Below, piece after piece: positions 9,774 to 19,226 of a DNA stretch of 64,000 nt (positions within the stretch are counted from its first letter, which is position 1; every line of letters starts with the position of its first letter). The stretch spans positions 209,882 to 273,881 of the forward strand of contig NZ_LRFH01000003.1 in the NCBI RefSeq assembly GCF_001641825.1. Reading direction: 5' to 3'. This DNA is from Guyparkeria sp. WRN-7. GTDB taxonomy: Bacteria > Pseudomonadota > Gammaproteobacteria > Halothiobacillales > Halothiobacillaceae. The translations under genes were made by a program, and so were the position numbers. Under the pieces are notes generated by a model. That model ran no database searches and was not told the DNA's origin. It saw only the letters and a program-made list of their open reading frames with translations.

Positions 9774-10517
9774 ATGACCGAGAAGACGCACTTTGGCTAC
9801 CGGGAAGTCCCCCGCGAGGAAAAGTCCCGGCTGGTGGGGTCGGTCTTCGATTCGGTGGCGGGTCGCTACGACCTGATGAACGACGCGATGTCGTTCGGCA
9901 TCCATCGCTTGTGGAAGCGAATCGCGCTGGAATACACCGGCCTCAAGCGCGGCGGGCAGGCGCTCGATCTCGCCTCGGGCACCGGCGATCTGGCCGCGCG
10001 GATGGCGCGCATCGTCGGCGATACCGGCCTGGTGGTGCTCTCGGACATCAACGCCAGCATGCTCTCGATCGGCCGCGAGAAGCTCGACGAGCAGGGCATC
10101 TTCAACAATGTCGAGTACGGCCTGGCCAACGCCGAGGCCCTGCCCTTCGAAAGCAACCGCTTCGACTGCGTGACCATCGGCTTCGGCCTGCGCAACGTCA
10201 CCGACAAGGCGCGTGCGCTCGCCGAGATGGCCCGCGTGGTCAAGCCCGGCGGCCGGGTGGTCATCCTCGAGTTCTCCAAGCCGACCAGCCCGCTGGTCGA
10301 GCGCGTCTACGACGCCTATTCGTTCTCCGCGTTGCCGGTGATGGGCAAGCTCTTGGCCAATGATGCCGACAGCTATCGCTACCTGGCCGAGTCGATCCGC
10401 ATGCACCCGGATCAGGAGACGCTCGAGCAGATGATGCTCGACAACGGCTTCGATCACGTCGACGTCCACAATCTCACCTTCGGGGTGGTGGCCATCCACG
10501 TGGGCTTAAAGTTTTGA
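9774..10517 (+). CDS. ubiE: Ubiquinone/menaquinone C-methyltransferase UbiE
   Basis: SAM-dependent methyltransferase for a ring C-methylation in ubiquinone and, where present, menaquinone synthesis. It has 247 residues. The family N terminus is [20 protein letters not shown] followed by [21 protein letters not shown] motif I reads [17 protein letters not shown], the middle motif is [17 protein letters not shown], and the C terminus ends [10 protein letters not shown]. The ATG at 9774 fits the family start and has a GAGAGCC stretch upstream. Its stop overlaps the TTG start of mltF. Confidence 0.96.
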   Translation: MTEKTHFGYREVPREEKSRLVGSVFDSVAGRYDLMNDAMSFGIHRLWKRIALEYTGLKRGGQALDLASGTGDLAARMARIVGDTGLVVLSDINASMLSIGREKLDEQGIFNNVEYGLANAEALPFESNRFDCVTIGFGLRNVTDKARALAEMARVVKPGGRVVILEFSKPTSPLVERVYDAYSFSALPVMGKLLANDADSYRYLAESIRMHPDQETLEQMMLDNGFDHVDVHNLTFGVVAIHVGLKF

Positions 10518-11983
10518 CGACCCCGTCGGGAAAGCGCGGGATCGGCCGCTGGCTGATCCCGCTCCTCGGCGTGAGCGCATTGTTCGCCGCGCCGCTTGGC
10601 TGGTGGATCCAGACCTGGACGCCGGGGGAGCCTCCGGCGCGCCTGGCTGCCATCGACGTGGCCGAGAGCTTCAAGCGCACCCCGCAGCTCACCCAGGTGA
10701 GCGACCGGGGCGTATTGCGCGTCGCCACCCTGATCGAGCCCACCCTCTATATCCCGGACAGCTATCGGCCGCAGGGGCTGGAGTACGACCTTACCGGGCG
10801 TTTCGCCGAGCGTCTCGGGGTCGAGGTGGAATACGTGGTCGTGCCCAGCATCGATGCGGCGTACGAAGCGGTGGCGGAGAACCGGGTCGACCTGGCGGCG
10901 GCCGGCCTGGCGATCGATCCGGTACGCCAGGAGCGCTTCGTCTTCAGCCCGCCCTACCTCACCGTTAGCCGCAAGCTCATTCACGCGGCAGACCTGCCCA
11001 CCCCGGCCGATCTCGCCGACATCGCCGGGCTGACGGTCGCGGTACCGGCCGGGTCGGCAAGCCAGGCCTGGCTCGAGCGCATCGGCAAGCAGGCAGACGC
11101 CGTGCCGGTCACCATCGAGGAACGTCAGGACAAGCTCGCCATCCTCGAGGGCATCCGCCGTGGCGACATCGACTACGCCCTGACGCTCTCGCACACCGCC
11201 CTGCTCGCCCACAAGCTCACGGATGAGGTCGTGGTCGGCCCGATCGTCGGCCCGCCCGTGTCGCTCGCCTGGGCCTTCTCCCGCGAAGCCGACGATTCGC
11301 TCCTCAGGGCCGCCCGACGCTTCTTCGCCGAGGTTCGCAGCGACCAGCGGCTGCGGGCCCTGGTCGACCGGCACTACGCCCAGTTCGAACGGCTCGACGA
11401 GTCGCTCTCGCGTCGCTTCCTGAGGGATCTCGAGACACGTGCCCGACCCTACCTGCGCACCTTCCGACGTGCCGGCGAGCGCTACGAGATCGACTGGCGT
11501 CTGCTCGCCTCGGTGGGCTACCAGGAATCCAAGTGGCGACCGGATGCGGTTTCCCACCAGGGCGCCTATGGCCTGATGCAGATCGTCCTGCCAACGGCGC
11601 GCGACTTGGGACTGAGCAACCCGTCCAACCCGACCGCCAACATCATGGCGGGCGCCAAGTACATCGACCAGCTGCGTGACCTGGTGCCGGTCGAAGCGAC
11701 CGAGCCCGATCGCACCTATCTGGCACTGGCCGCCTACAACGTCGGCATCGGCCACCTCAACGATGCCCTCGAACTCACGAAGCGTCAGGGTGCCGATCCC
11801 ACCCAGTGGGCCCACGTTCGTGAACGGCTACCGCAACTCTCCGACCCTGCCATCTACCGCGAGATGCGCTACGGCTATGCCCGCGGCAGCGAGACGGTCA
11901 ACTACGTGGAAAACATTCGCGCCTTCCATGACCTGATGATCTGGGTGGCGACCCGGGAGGACCTGCTTGCCGCACGGCAGTGA
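10514..11983 (+). CDS. mltF: Membrane-bound lytic murein transglycosylase F
   Basis: Periplasmic, membrane-anchored enzyme that cleaves the MurNAc-GlcNAc bond of peptidoglycan to form anhydro-muropeptides. It has 489 residues. An N-terminal hydrophobic anchor ([19 protein letters not shown]) leads into a family 3 solute-binding-protein-like regulatory domain (about 60-290; [29 protein letters not shown]). The C-terminal SLT domain has the catalytic Glu in [16 protein letters not shown], then GAYGLMQI and [12 protein letters not shown]. The start is probably the TTG at 10514 overlapping the ubiE stop; a GTG at 10572 is possible but would shorten the anchor. Confidence 0.92.
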   Translation: MTTPSGKRGIGRWLIPLLGVSALFAAPLGWWIQTWTPGEPPARLAAIDVAESFKRTPQLTQVSDRGVLRVATLIEPTLYIPDSYRPQGLEYDLTGRFAERLGVEVEYVVVPSIDAAYEAVAENRVDLAAAGLAIDPVRQERFVFSPPYLTVSRKLIHAADLPTPADLADIAGLTVAVPAGSASQAWLERIGKQADAVPVTIEERQDKLAILEGIRRGDIDYALTLSHTALLAHKLTDEVVVGPIVGPPVSLAWAFSREADDSLLRAARRFFAEVRSDQRLRALVDRHYAQFERLDESLSRRFLRDLETRARPYLRTFRRAGERYEIDWRLLASVGYQESKWRPDAVSHQGAYGLMQIVLPTARDLGLSNPSNPTANIMAGAKYIDQLRDLVPVEATEPDRTYLALAAYNVGIGHLNDALELTKRQGADPTQWAHVRERLPQLSDPAIYREMRYGYARGSETVNYVENIRAFHDLMIWVATREDLLAARQ

Positions 11984-12007
11984 CCGGAAACAAGCCCCCG
12001 GAACGTG

Positions 12008-12046
12008 AAAAAGGCCCGTGACCGCTCGGCGGCACGGGCCTTTCTT
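12008..12046 (+). terminator. Intrinsic terminator between mltF and pyrF
   Basis: The stem AAAGGCCCGTG/CACGGGCCTTT closes a 12-base loop and is followed by TCTT. The adenines on the left side also give a T-run on the other strand, so the element may end both the rightward mltF and the leftward pyrF transcripts, which converge here. Confidence 0.85.
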
Positions 12047-12081
12047 GATCGGGTCTTTGCTGACCGCTTCCTCAGGCCGGC

Positions 12082-12786
12082 TCAGAGTCCGGCGACGATC
12101 GTCTCCAGCGCCTTGCCCGGCGCCTCGGCTGCGGTGATCGGCCGACCGATCACCAGGCTGGTCGCCCCGGCGCTCAATGCCTCGGCCGGCGTCACCACGC
12201 GCCGCTGGTCGTCGCGGGCACTGCCGGCCGGGCGGACCCCGGGCGTGACGACGAGACCGTCCTCGCCCGGGAACACCGCCCGCATCGTTGCCGCTTCATG
12301 CGCCGAGCAGACCACGCCGTCCAGACCGGTGTCGGCCGTCAGGCGTGCCAGGAGCTCGACCTGAGCCGCGGCCCCGCCGTCCACACCGATCTCGGCGAGA
12401 TCGGTGTCCTCCATCGAGGTCAGCACCGTCACGGCGATCAGCCCCGGTGCATCCGTCGAGGCGGGGATCGCCTCACGGGCGGCCTCGAGCATGCGTCGAC
12501 CGCCGCTGGCGTGAACGTTCACCAAGGCGACGTCCAGTTCCGCGGCCGCACGGCAGGCCTGGGCCACTGTGTTGGGGATGTCGTGGAACTTGAGGTCGAG
12601 GAAGACCGGGAATCCTCGTTCGCGGGCCCACTCGACCACTCTGGGACCGAGGGCCGTGAACGCCTCCTTGCCGATTTTGATCCCGCACAGCGAGGGATTC
12701 AGTTCGGCAAGCAGGGAGCGGATGCGCACCTCGTCGGCGGCGTCCAGCGCCACGTAGATACGCGGCTGGGAGCGGTGCCGGGCCAT
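12082..12786 (-). CDS. pyrF: Orotidine 5'-phosphate decarboxylase
   Basis: Last step of de novo UMP synthesis (OMP to UMP plus CO2). It has 234 residues with the beta-barrel fold. [13 protein letters not shown] opens the barrel, the catalytic signature is [20 protein letters not shown] (Lys and two Asp of the tetrad), and the phosphate-binding region is [20 protein letters not shown]. The last strand is [16 protein letters not shown]. It starts one base after the ihfB stop on the same strand, so the two genes are probably cotranscribed. Confidence 0.96.
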   Translation of the reverse strand: MARHRSQPRIYVALDAADEVRIRSLLAELNPSLCGIKIGKEAFTALGPRVVEWARERGFPVFLDLKFHDIPNTVAQACRAAAELDVALVNVHASGGRRMLEAAREAIPASTDAPGLIAVTVLTSMEDTDLAEIGVDGGAAAQVELLARLTADTGLDGVVCSAHEAATMRAVFPGEDGLVVTPGVRPAGSARDDQRRVVTPAEALSAGATSLVIGRPITAAEAPGKALETIVAGL

Positions 12787-12787
12787 C

Positions 12788-13084
12788 TCAGTCGCTCAGC
12801 TTCACGGCCGCGTTGACCCGCTCGCGCAATTCCTTGCCCGGCTTGAAGTGCGGCACGTACTTGGCCCCCAGCGAGACGGTCTCGCCGGTCTTGGGGTTGC
12901 GCCCCAGACGCGGACGGCGGTAGTTGAGCGAGAAGCTGCCGAAGCCGCGGATCTCGATCCGCTCGCCGGCGCTCAACGCGTCCATCATCTCGTCGAGCAT
13001 CAGCCGTACCGAGGTCTCGATGTCGCGCACGGGCAGGTACTGCTGGCGATCTGCCAGCCGTTCGATCAGTTCCGACTTGGTCAT
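12788..13084 (-). CDS. ihfB: Integration host factor subunit beta
   Basis: DNA-bending protein of the HU/IHF family that works with IhfA. It has 98 residues. [14 protein letters not shown] opens the helical body. The DNA-binding arm contains [20 protein letters not shown] and [19 protein letters not shown], with the Pro that intercalates at the arm tip in GRNPKTG. The F/K-rich ending [12 protein letters not shown] is typical. It lies downstream of rpsA, as in E. coli, with a strong hairpin terminator between them, so it may have its own promoter in the 130-base gap. Confidence 0.96.
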   Translation of the reverse strand: MTKSELIERLADRQQYLPVRDIETSVRLMLDEMMDALSAGERIEIRGFGSFSLNYRRPRLGRNPKTGETVSLGAKYVPHFKPGKELRERVNAAVKLSD

Positions 13085-13166
13085 CGGTCAAAACCCCCAA
13101 TCGGCGTGTCCCGGCCGGGACACGCATCTGAATTCGGTCGGGTGCTCGGACTGACCGAGCCACCCA

Positions 13167-13197
13167 CAAAAAACGCCATCACGTTGGATGGCGTTTT
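13167..13197 (-). terminator. Terminator after rpsA
   Basis: The minus strand reads AACGCCATC, a 6-base loop, then GATGGCGTT followed by TTTT. It sits 21 bases past the rpsA stop and separates rpsA from ihfB. Some read-through is possible. Confidence 0.88.
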
Positions 13198-13217
13198 CCA
13201 GGCTCAAACGAACCGGA

Positions 13218-14891
13218 TTACTCGGACTTGCCGAGCTGTTCCTTGAGCAGGTCACCCAGAGTCGGCGAGGAGGTGGACGGCTGCTTGCTCAGCTCTTCCA
13301 TTGCCTCGGCTTCCTCGGCGTGATCCTTGGCGCGGATCGACAGGCTGATCATGCGGTTCTTGCGATCGATACCCATGAACTTGGCCTCGACTTCCTCGCC
13401 TTCCTTCAGGACGGTGCGGGCGTCGTCGATGCGCTCGCGAGCGATGTCGGAAGCACGGATGTAGCCTTCGATGCCTTCGGCCAGCTCGACTACGCCACCG
13501 CGTGCGTCAACCTCACGCAGCGTGCCCTTGACGATGCTGCCCTTCGGGTTCTCGGCCGCCCAGTTGGACAGCGGATCGTCCTCGAGCTGCTTGAGGCCCA
13601 GGGAGATACGCTCGCGCTCCGGATCGATGGCGATGACGACCGCCTCGAGCTCCTCGCCCTTCTTGAACTGGCGAACGGCTTCTTCGCCCGGCTCGCTCCA
13701 GGACAGGTCGGAGAGGTGAACCAGACCGTCGATGCCGCCTTCCAGGCCGATGAAGATGCCGAAGTCGGTGATCGACTTGATCTGACCGACGACCTTGTCG
13801 CCCTTGGTGTGCGACGCGGCGAAGGCGTCCCACGGGTTCGGCTGGCACTGCTTCATGCCCAGCGAGATGCGGCGGCGATCCTCGTCGATGTCCAGGATCA
13901 TCACCTCGACCTCGTCGCCGACGTTGACCAGCTTGCCCGGGTTGACGTTCTTGTTGGTCCAGTCCATCTCGGAGACGTGTACCAGACCCTCGACGCCATC
14001 CTCGATCTCGACGAAGCAGCCGTAATCGGTGATGTTGGTGACCTTGCCGAACAGACGGGTGGAGGTCGGGTAACGACGGGAGATGTCGTTCCACGGATCC
14101 TCGCCCAGCTGCTTGAGGCCCAGCGAAACGCGGTTGCGCTCGCGGTCGAACTTCAGCACCTTGACGTCGATCTCGTCGCCGATGTTGACCATCTCGGACG
14201 GATGCTTGACGCGCTTCCACGCCATGTCGGTGATGTGCAGCAGGCCGTCGATGCCGCCGAGGTCCAGGAACGCACCGTAGTCGGTGAGGTTCTTGACGAT
14301 ACCTCGGAGGACCATGCCTTCCTGCAGCTGCTCGAGCAGCGCTTCGCGCTCGGCGCTGTACTCTTCCTCGACAACCGCGCGGCGGGAAACGACCACGTTG
14401 TTGCGGCGCTGGTCGAGCTTGATGATCTTGAACTCGATGTCCTTGCCTTCGAGATACGTGGTATCCCGGATCGGGCGGACGTCGACCAGCGAGCCCGGCA
14501 GGAACGCGCGGACGTCGCCAAGCTCGACGGTAAAGCCGCCCTTGACCTTGCCGGAAATGCGGCCGGTGACGATCTCGTCTGCCTCGAAAGCCTTCTCCAG
14601 CTTCTTCCAGGCGCGGGCACGCAGGGCCTTCTCGCGCGACAGGCGGGTCTCGCCGAAGCCGTCTTCGACCGCGTCGAGCGCGACCTCGACCTCGTCACCG
14701 ATACCGATGTTGACTTCGCCGTTCTCGTCACGGAACTGGTCGGTCGGGATGATCCCTTCCGATTTCAGGCCGGCATCGACGGTGACGTAGTCGTCGTTGA
14801 TGTCCACGACCTTGCCGTAGACGATCGAGCCCGCCTGCATGACGGCATTCTGGAGGCTTTCTTCAAAAAGCTGGGCAAAACTTTCAGACAT
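13218..14891 (-). CDS. rpsA: 30S ribosomal protein S1
   Basis: Large mRNA-binding ribosomal protein required for initiation on structured or weak Shine-Dalgarno mRNAs. Its 557 residues equal the E. coli length. Six S1 (OB-fold) repeats run from the N terminus ([20 protein letters not shown]) through the RNA-binding repeats with the recurrent pattern [43 protein letters not shown] and [21 protein letters not shown]. The last degenerate repeat ends near [21 protein letters not shown]. The upstream leader to cmk is 162 bases and has no strong Shine-Dalgarno, as is common for this autoregulated gene. Confidence 0.97.
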   Translation of the reverse strand: MSESFAQLFEESLQNAVMQAGSIVYGKVVDINDDYVTVDAGLKSEGIIPTDQFRDENGEVNIGIGDEVEVALDAVEDGFGETRLSREKALRARAWKKLEKAFEADEIVTGRISGKVKGGFTVELGDVRAFLPGSLVDVRPIRDTTYLEGKDIEFKIIKLDQRRNNVVVSRRAVVEEEYSAEREALLEQLQEGMVLRGIVKNLTDYGAFLDLGGIDGLLHITDMAWKRVKHPSEMVNIGDEIDVKVLKFDRERNRVSLGLKQLGEDPWNDISRRYPTSTRLFGKVTNITDYGCFVEIEDGVEGLVHVSEMDWTNKNVNPGKLVNVGDEVEVMILDIDEDRRRISLGMKQCQPNPWDAFAASHTKGDKVVGQIKSITDFGIFIGLEGGIDGLVHLSDLSWSEPGEEAVRQFKKGEELEAVVIAIDPERERISLGLKQLEDDPLSNWAAENPKGSIVKGTLREVDARGGVVELAEGIEGYIRASDIARERIDDARTVLKEGEEVEAKFMGIDRKNRMISLSIRAKDHAEEAEAMEELSKQPSTSSPTLGDLLKEQLGKSE

Positions 14892-15053
14892 TAATCCGCA
14901 TTTCCAAAGGGTTGACGACTGGACGTTCCAAAAGCTGTCCGTCGTGGTAAAAAAACACTGGCGTATCCGGTCCCTGGGTTTGCCAGACTTACGGGTTGAT
15001 GACCGGGCGACATTGCCCGCACAAAAACACGAGTCAACGGCCCCGCCGGGTCG

Positions 15054-15722
15054 CTACGCGTCCTGATCGGCGAGCCGATCCTGGATGTAGCGCCACAGCG
15101 TGGCCTCCACCTCGTCGATGGAAAGATCGCTGGAATCAACGACTAACGCATCCTCGGCCGGGCGCAGCGGCGCGACCGATCGATTGCGATCCCGCTCATC
15201 CCGTTGGCGGATCTCCTCGACGAGGGCGGTAAAACTAGCATCGAATCCATTCTCGATCAACTGCTTATAACGCCGATCAGCCCGAACCTCGGCGCTGGCA
15301 TCGAGAAAGATCTTCGCCGGCGCGTCCGGGAACACCACCGTGCCCATGTCGCGGCCGTCCGCGACCAGCCCGGGCGCCTTGGCAAAGTCGCGCTGGCGTT
15401 GCAGCAGCGCCTCGCGGACCTCGGGGCGGGCAGCGATCTGCGAGGCGATCGCGCCGGTGGTCTCGGTGCGCAGTTCGCGACTGACGTTCTCGTCATTGAG
15501 AAAGACATTGCCCTCCTCGTCGAAGCGGCAGGCGAGGTGGCGGGCGATGTCGACGATCTCGGCGGCCTGCGGCGCCAGACCAGCCTGCTGACTGGCCAGC
15601 GCGGTCAGTCGATACAGCGCGCCGGAATCGAGCATGCCGAAGCCCAGGCGCACGGCCAACCGACGCGCGACGGTGCCCTTGCCGGAACCGCTGGGACCAT
15701 CGATGGTGATGACGGGGACCAT
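15054..15722 (-). CDS. cmk: Cytidylate kinase
   Basis: Phosphorylates CMP and dCMP with ATP. It has 222 residues. The P-loop ITIDGPSGSGKGTVARRLA is at residues 5-23. The CMP-binding insert carries DSGALYRLTALASQQAG, the lid region is VADGRDMGTVVFPDAPAKIF, and the C-terminal acceptor helices include RDERDRNRSVAPLRPAEDAL. It lies between aroA and rpsA on the same strand, the standard gammaproteobacterial order, with 21 bases to aroA. Confidence 0.97.
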   Translation of the reverse strand: MVPVITIDGPSGSGKGTVARRLAVRLGFGMLDSGALYRLTALASQQAGLAPQAAEIVDIARHLACRFDEEGNVFLNDENVSRELRTETTGAIASQIAARPEVREALLQRQRDFAKAPGLVADGRDMGTVVFPDAPAKIFLDASAEVRADRRYKQLIENGFDASFTALVEEIRQRDERDRNRSVAPLRPAEDALVVDSSDLSIDEVEATLWRYIQDRLADQDA

Positions 15723-15743
15723 GGAACCTCCTAAAGCGAAAAG

Positions 15744-17099
15744 TCAGTGACGCGACAGCTCGAGGCAGCCGCCCAGGCGGTTGAACAGCTCCGCAAAGCC
15801 GGGGAACGAGGTCTCGACGAACTGGCAGTCGTGGATGGTGATCTCGCCGCGCGCCTTCAACCCAGCGACCGCGAAGGCCATCGCGATGCGGTGGTCGCCC
15901 TGGGCGTAGATGGTGGCCGAACCGAACGGCTGCGGCTCGCCGCGCCCCTCGATGACCATGCCGTCTTCCGTCGGGGTGGCATCGACGCCCAGCTTCTGCA
16001 GGCCGTCGGCCATCACGGCGATGCGGTCGGACTCCTTGACGCGCAGTTCCTCGGCACCGGTGAGCACGGTCCGCCCCTTGGCGCAGGCCGCGGCGACGAA
16101 AATCACCGGGAATTCGTCGATCGCCAGCGGCACCAGCGCCTCGTCGATCTCGATGCCGTGGAGCTCGGCGCTCTTGACCCTCAGGTCGCCGACCGGCTCG
16201 CCGCCGACCTCGCGGCGATTCTCGATGCGGATGTCCGCGCCCATTGCCTTGAGGATGTCGATCACCCCGATACGGGTGGGGTTGAGACCGACGTGGGTCA
16301 GCACGACCTCGGAGCCCGGCAGGATGCTCGCTGCGACCAGGAAGAAGGCCGCGGAGGAGATATCCGCCGGGACTTCCAACTCGCGACCGACCAGACGACG
16401 CTCGGCCGGGTCGGCCTGCTCGATGCAGACCTGGCCGCCCTCGCGCACGACGTCCACACCGAGGCCGGAGAGCATGCGCTCGGTATGGTCGCGCGTCGGC
16501 GCCGGCTCGGTCACGCAGGTACGCCCTTCGGCATACAGGCCGGCGAGCAGCACGCAGGACTTCACCTGCGCGCTGGCCATCGGCATCGCGTAGTCGATCG
16601 CCTTCAGCGCCTGACCGCCATGGATCTTGAGCGGCGAACGGCCTTCCGGGCCCGACTCGATCCGCGCACCCATGACGGTCAGCGGGTCGATCACGCGTTT
16701 CATCGGCCGGCGCGACAGCGAGGCATCGCCCTCGAGCACTGTGTCGAAGGCCTGACCGGCGAGAATGCCGGACATCAAGCGCATCGAGGTGCCGGAGTTG
16801 CCCACGTACAGCGGCTTTTCGGGTGCCTTGAGCCCGTGCAGCCCCACGCCCTCGATGGTCACCCGACCTTCGACGGGATCGCTGATCGACACGCCCATCG
16901 CGCGGAAGCAGCGCAGCGTGTTGAGGCTGTCCTCGCCCTCGAGAAAACCGCTCACCTCGGTGGTGCCCTCGGCAAGCGAACCGAACATGATCGAGCGGTG
17001 CGAGATCGACTTGTCGCCCGGCACACGCGCCTCGCCCTCGAGGGACTGGGCGGCGGTGCTGCGGAACGTCAGGGGAGCGGTGTCATGAGCTGCGGTCAT
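15744..17099 (-). CDS. aroA: 5-enolpyruvylshikimate-3-phosphate synthase (class II-like)
   Basis: Sixth shikimate step, joining PEP and shikimate-3-phosphate. It has 451 residues from the ATG at 17099 (MTAAHDTAPLTF). The reading frame continues upstream into the tyrA 3' end, but those codons look non-coding. Substrate motifs are VPGDKSISHRSIMFG, GNSGTSMRLMSGIL and DASLSRRPMKRVIDPL. All four markers reported for class II enzymes are present: GDKS, SAQVK, RDHTE and NPTR. In Pseudomonas this enzyme is fused to TyrA; here the two genes are separate with a gap of about 58 bases. Confidence 0.95.
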   Translation of the reverse strand: MTAAHDTAPLTFRSTAAQSLEGEARVPGDKSISHRSIMFGSLAEGTTEVSGFLEGEDSLNTLRCFRAMGVSISDPVEGRVTIEGVGLHGLKAPEKPLYVGNSGTSMRLMSGILAGQAFDTVLEGDASLSRRPMKRVIDPLTVMGARIESGPEGRSPLKIHGGQALKAIDYAMPMASAQVKSCVLLAGLYAEGRTCVTEPAPTRDHTERMLSGLGVDVVREGGQVCIEQADPAERRLVGRELEVPADISSAAFFLVAASILPGSEVVLTHVGLNPTRIGVIDILKAMGADIRIENRREVGGEPVGDLRVKSAELHGIEIDEALVPLAIDEFPVIFVAAACAKGRTVLTGAEELRVKESDRIAVMADGLQKLGVDATPTEDGMVIEGRGEPQPFGSATIYAQGDHRIAMAFAVAGLKARGEITIHDCQFVETSFPGFAELFNRLGGCLELSRH

Positions 17100-17157
17100 G
17101 GCGCGGTTATCCGGAAGTTGGGGAAAATGGGTTGCTCGGCGCGGGACGCCCGCGACA

Positions 17158-18057
17158 TCAGTCGGCCTTCTTGCCGGCCTCGTCGAGCGCGGCCGCCGGG
17201 TAAAGCGCATCGCGCACGGCCTTGGCCTCGGAAAAATAGCCTTCGATCGCCTCGCCATCACCCGTGGCGAGCATGTCGTGCAGTCCGTCCAGCTCGGCGC
17301 GGTAGTGGTCGAGCATCAGCAGGATCTCGTCGCGGTTGTCGAGACAGATGTCGCGCCACATCACCGGGTCGGAACTGGCGATGCGGGTGAAGTCGCGAAA
17401 ACCGCCGGCGGCGTAGCGGAACACCTCGTAGCGCTCGGCCAGCCGGGCGAGCGAGGAAACCATGGCGAAGGCAGCGGCATGCGGCAGGTGCGAGGTCGCG
17501 GCGAGGACGTGATCGTGGTGCGCAACGTCGAGCTGTTCGACCCGCGCCCCGGTTGCCGTCCACATCGCCTCGATGCGCGCGACGTCCTCGGCACGGTTTT
17601 CCTCGATCGGCGTCAGGATCACACGGTGGCCACGGTAGAGGTCCGCCGTCGCCGCCTCGGGGCCACTGCGCTCGCGCCCGGCGATCGGGTGGCCCGGCAC
17701 GAAGCGCGCCAGCTGATCGGCCGACAGCTGCGCCCGCGCCCGCTCGACCACGGCACCCTTGACGCTGCCGCCGTCGGTGATCAGGGCGTCGTCCGGCAGG
17801 ACACCGCCCAGCTCGCCGAGCACCGCGTCCATCGCCTTGACCGGCGTGGCAAGAAAGACGAGATCCGCGCCCTCGACCGCCTCGGCAATCGAGTCGGCCG
17901 GCCGGTCGATCAGGCCGCGGCGTTCGGCGGCCAGCCGGGTCTCGAGGCGCCGGGCATAGCCGACCACCTCGCCCACCTCGCCGCGCTCGCGCAGGGCAAG
18001 CGCCAGCGAGCCACCGATCAGGCCGGTGCCGATCAGTGCCAGGCGACGGAACATCAT
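17158..18057 (-). CDS. tyrA: Prephenate/arogenate dehydrogenase
   Basis: NAD(P)-dependent oxidative decarboxylation of prephenate (or arogenate) toward tyrosine. The start at 18057 gives 299 residues, beginning with the Rossmann motif ALIGTGLIGGSLALALRERG. The catalytic histidine lies in FVPGHPIAGRERSGPEAA, and the helical dimerisation domain contains HHDHVLAATSHLPHAAAF and GFRDFTRIASSDPVMWRDI. No ACT domain is present. The ATGATG start overlaps the hisC stop, so the two are translationally coupled. Confidence 0.94.
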   Translation of the reverse strand: MMFRRLALIGTGLIGGSLALALRERGEVGEVVGYARRLETRLAAERRGLIDRPADSIAEAVEGADLVFLATPVKAMDAVLGELGGVLPDDALITDGGSVKGAVVERARAQLSADQLARFVPGHPIAGRERSGPEAATADLYRGHRVILTPIEENRAEDVARIEAMWTATGARVEQLDVAHHDHVLAATSHLPHAAAFAMVSSLARLAERYEVFRYAAGGFRDFTRIASSDPVMWRDICLDNRDEILLMLDHYRAELDGLHDMLATGDGEAIEGYFSEAKAVRDALYPAAALDEAGKKAD

Positions 18058-19226
18058 GGTGAGGCATCCTCGTCGGAAAGGCGTTCGAGCACCCGCTCGA
18101 GCGCCTCGATGGCCCGCGCGTTCTGCGCCTCGGTGCCGATGGTGATGCGCAGCGCCTGTGACAGACCCCCGCAGGCCTGCATGCCACCGAGCGGGCGCAC
18201 GATCACGCCCTCGCGCAGCAGCGCCTCGAAGACGCGGGCCGCGGCGAACGGCGTGATCACGGTGATGAAGTTCGCCCGGCTGGGCACGGTCTGCCAGCCG
18301 CGCGCCTCGGCTGCCCTTTGCCACTGCGCCAGCCCGGTACGGTTCACCGCACGACTCTCGGCAATGAACTTGCCGTCATCGAGGGCCGCCTCGGCGGCGC
18401 GCAGGGCGAGCGCGTTGACGTTGAACGGGTGGCGGACGCGGTCGAGCAGGCTTGCGATCGCCGGATCGCTCACCGCGAAGCCCACTCGCAGGGCCGCCAG
18501 ACCGAAGATCTTGGAGAAGGTCCGCGTCACCACGAGATTCGGGTAGTGCGCCAGCAGCTCGAGGCCGTCGGGGAAGGCCGGGTCGTCGACGTATTCCGTG
18601 TAGGCCTCGTCGAGCACCACGATCACCTCCGCGGGCACCGCGTCGAGCATGGCGCGCAGCTCGGCGGCCTCGACCCAGGTGCCGGTGGGGTTATTCGGAT
18701 TGGCCAGAAACAACACCCGGGTGCGCTCGTCGACCGCCGCGGCCATCGCCTCGAGATCGGCCCCGAAGGGCATCTCGGGATCATCGGCGGGTCGGGCCGG
18801 CACCACCTTCGCCTCGGCACCGGCCGCCTGGGTGGCGAGCGCGTAGACGGCGAAGGCGTGCTGGGAGAACACCGCGTTGACGCCCGGCTCTAGGTAGGCG
18901 CGCGCGACCAGCTCGAGGACATCGTTCGAGCCGTTGCCCAGCGTGATCTGCTCGGGCTGCACGTCATAGTGCTCGCCGATGGCCCGCTTGAGGTGGAAAC
19001 CGCTGCCGTCGGGGTAGACGTGCAGGTCGGCGATGCCTTCGTGCAACGCCTCGATCGCGCGCGGAGACGGACCCAGCGGGTTCTCGTTCGATGCGAGCTT
19101 GATCACCTCGCTGATGCCGTACTCGCGGGCGACCTCCTCGGCCGGCTTGCCCGGCACGTAGGGGCTGATCGCCTCGACGCACTCGCGGGCGCGCCCGGCG
19201 GCCGGCCCGTTCGGAGCCTCTGCCAT
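18054..19226 (-). CDS. hisC: Histidinol-phosphate aminotransferase family (HisC2-type)
   Basis: PLP aminotransferase of fold type I. It has 390 residues from the ATG at 19226; a GTG one codon upstream is also possible. Landmarks are KLASNENPLGPSPRA, the aspartate of VVLDEAYTEYVDD, the PLP lysine in TRTFSKIFGLAALRVGF and the Arg of LRITIGTEAQN. Placement between pheA and tyrA suggests it transaminates phenylpyruvate or prephenate-derived keto acids (aromatic aminotransferase) rather than, or as well as, histidinol phosphate. It overlaps both the pheA stop and the tyrA start. Confidence 0.92.
   Translation of the reverse strand: MAEAPNGPAAGRARECVEAISPYVPGKPAEEVAREYGISEVIKLASNENPLGPSPRAIEALHEGIADLHVYPDGSGFHLKRAIGEHYDVQPEQITLGNGSNDVLELVARAYLEPGVNAVFSQHAFAVYALATQAAGAEAKVVPARPADDPEMPFGADLEAMAAAVDERTRVLFLANPNNPTGTWVEAAELRAMLDAVPAEVIVVLDEAYTEYVDDPAFPDGLELLAHYPNLVVTRTFSKIFGLAALRVGFAVSDPAIASLLDRVRHPFNVNALALRAAEAALDDGKFIAESRAVNRTGLAQWQRAAEARGWQTVPSRANFITVITPFAAARVFEALLREGVIVRPLGGMQACGGLSQALRITIGTEAQNARAIEALERVLERLSDEDASP

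Noticed and set aside
13188..14894. 568-codon frame opposite rpsA
   Set aside because: Exactly mirrors rpsA, whose six S1 repeats are clear; the mirrored peptide is repetitive only because rpsA is.
17100..17261. N-terminal extension of aroA by 54 codons as a possible TyrA-AroA linker
   Set aside because: The extra residues have no family similarity and overlap the tyrA 3' end in another frame; the ATG at 17099 gives a normal EPSP synthase.
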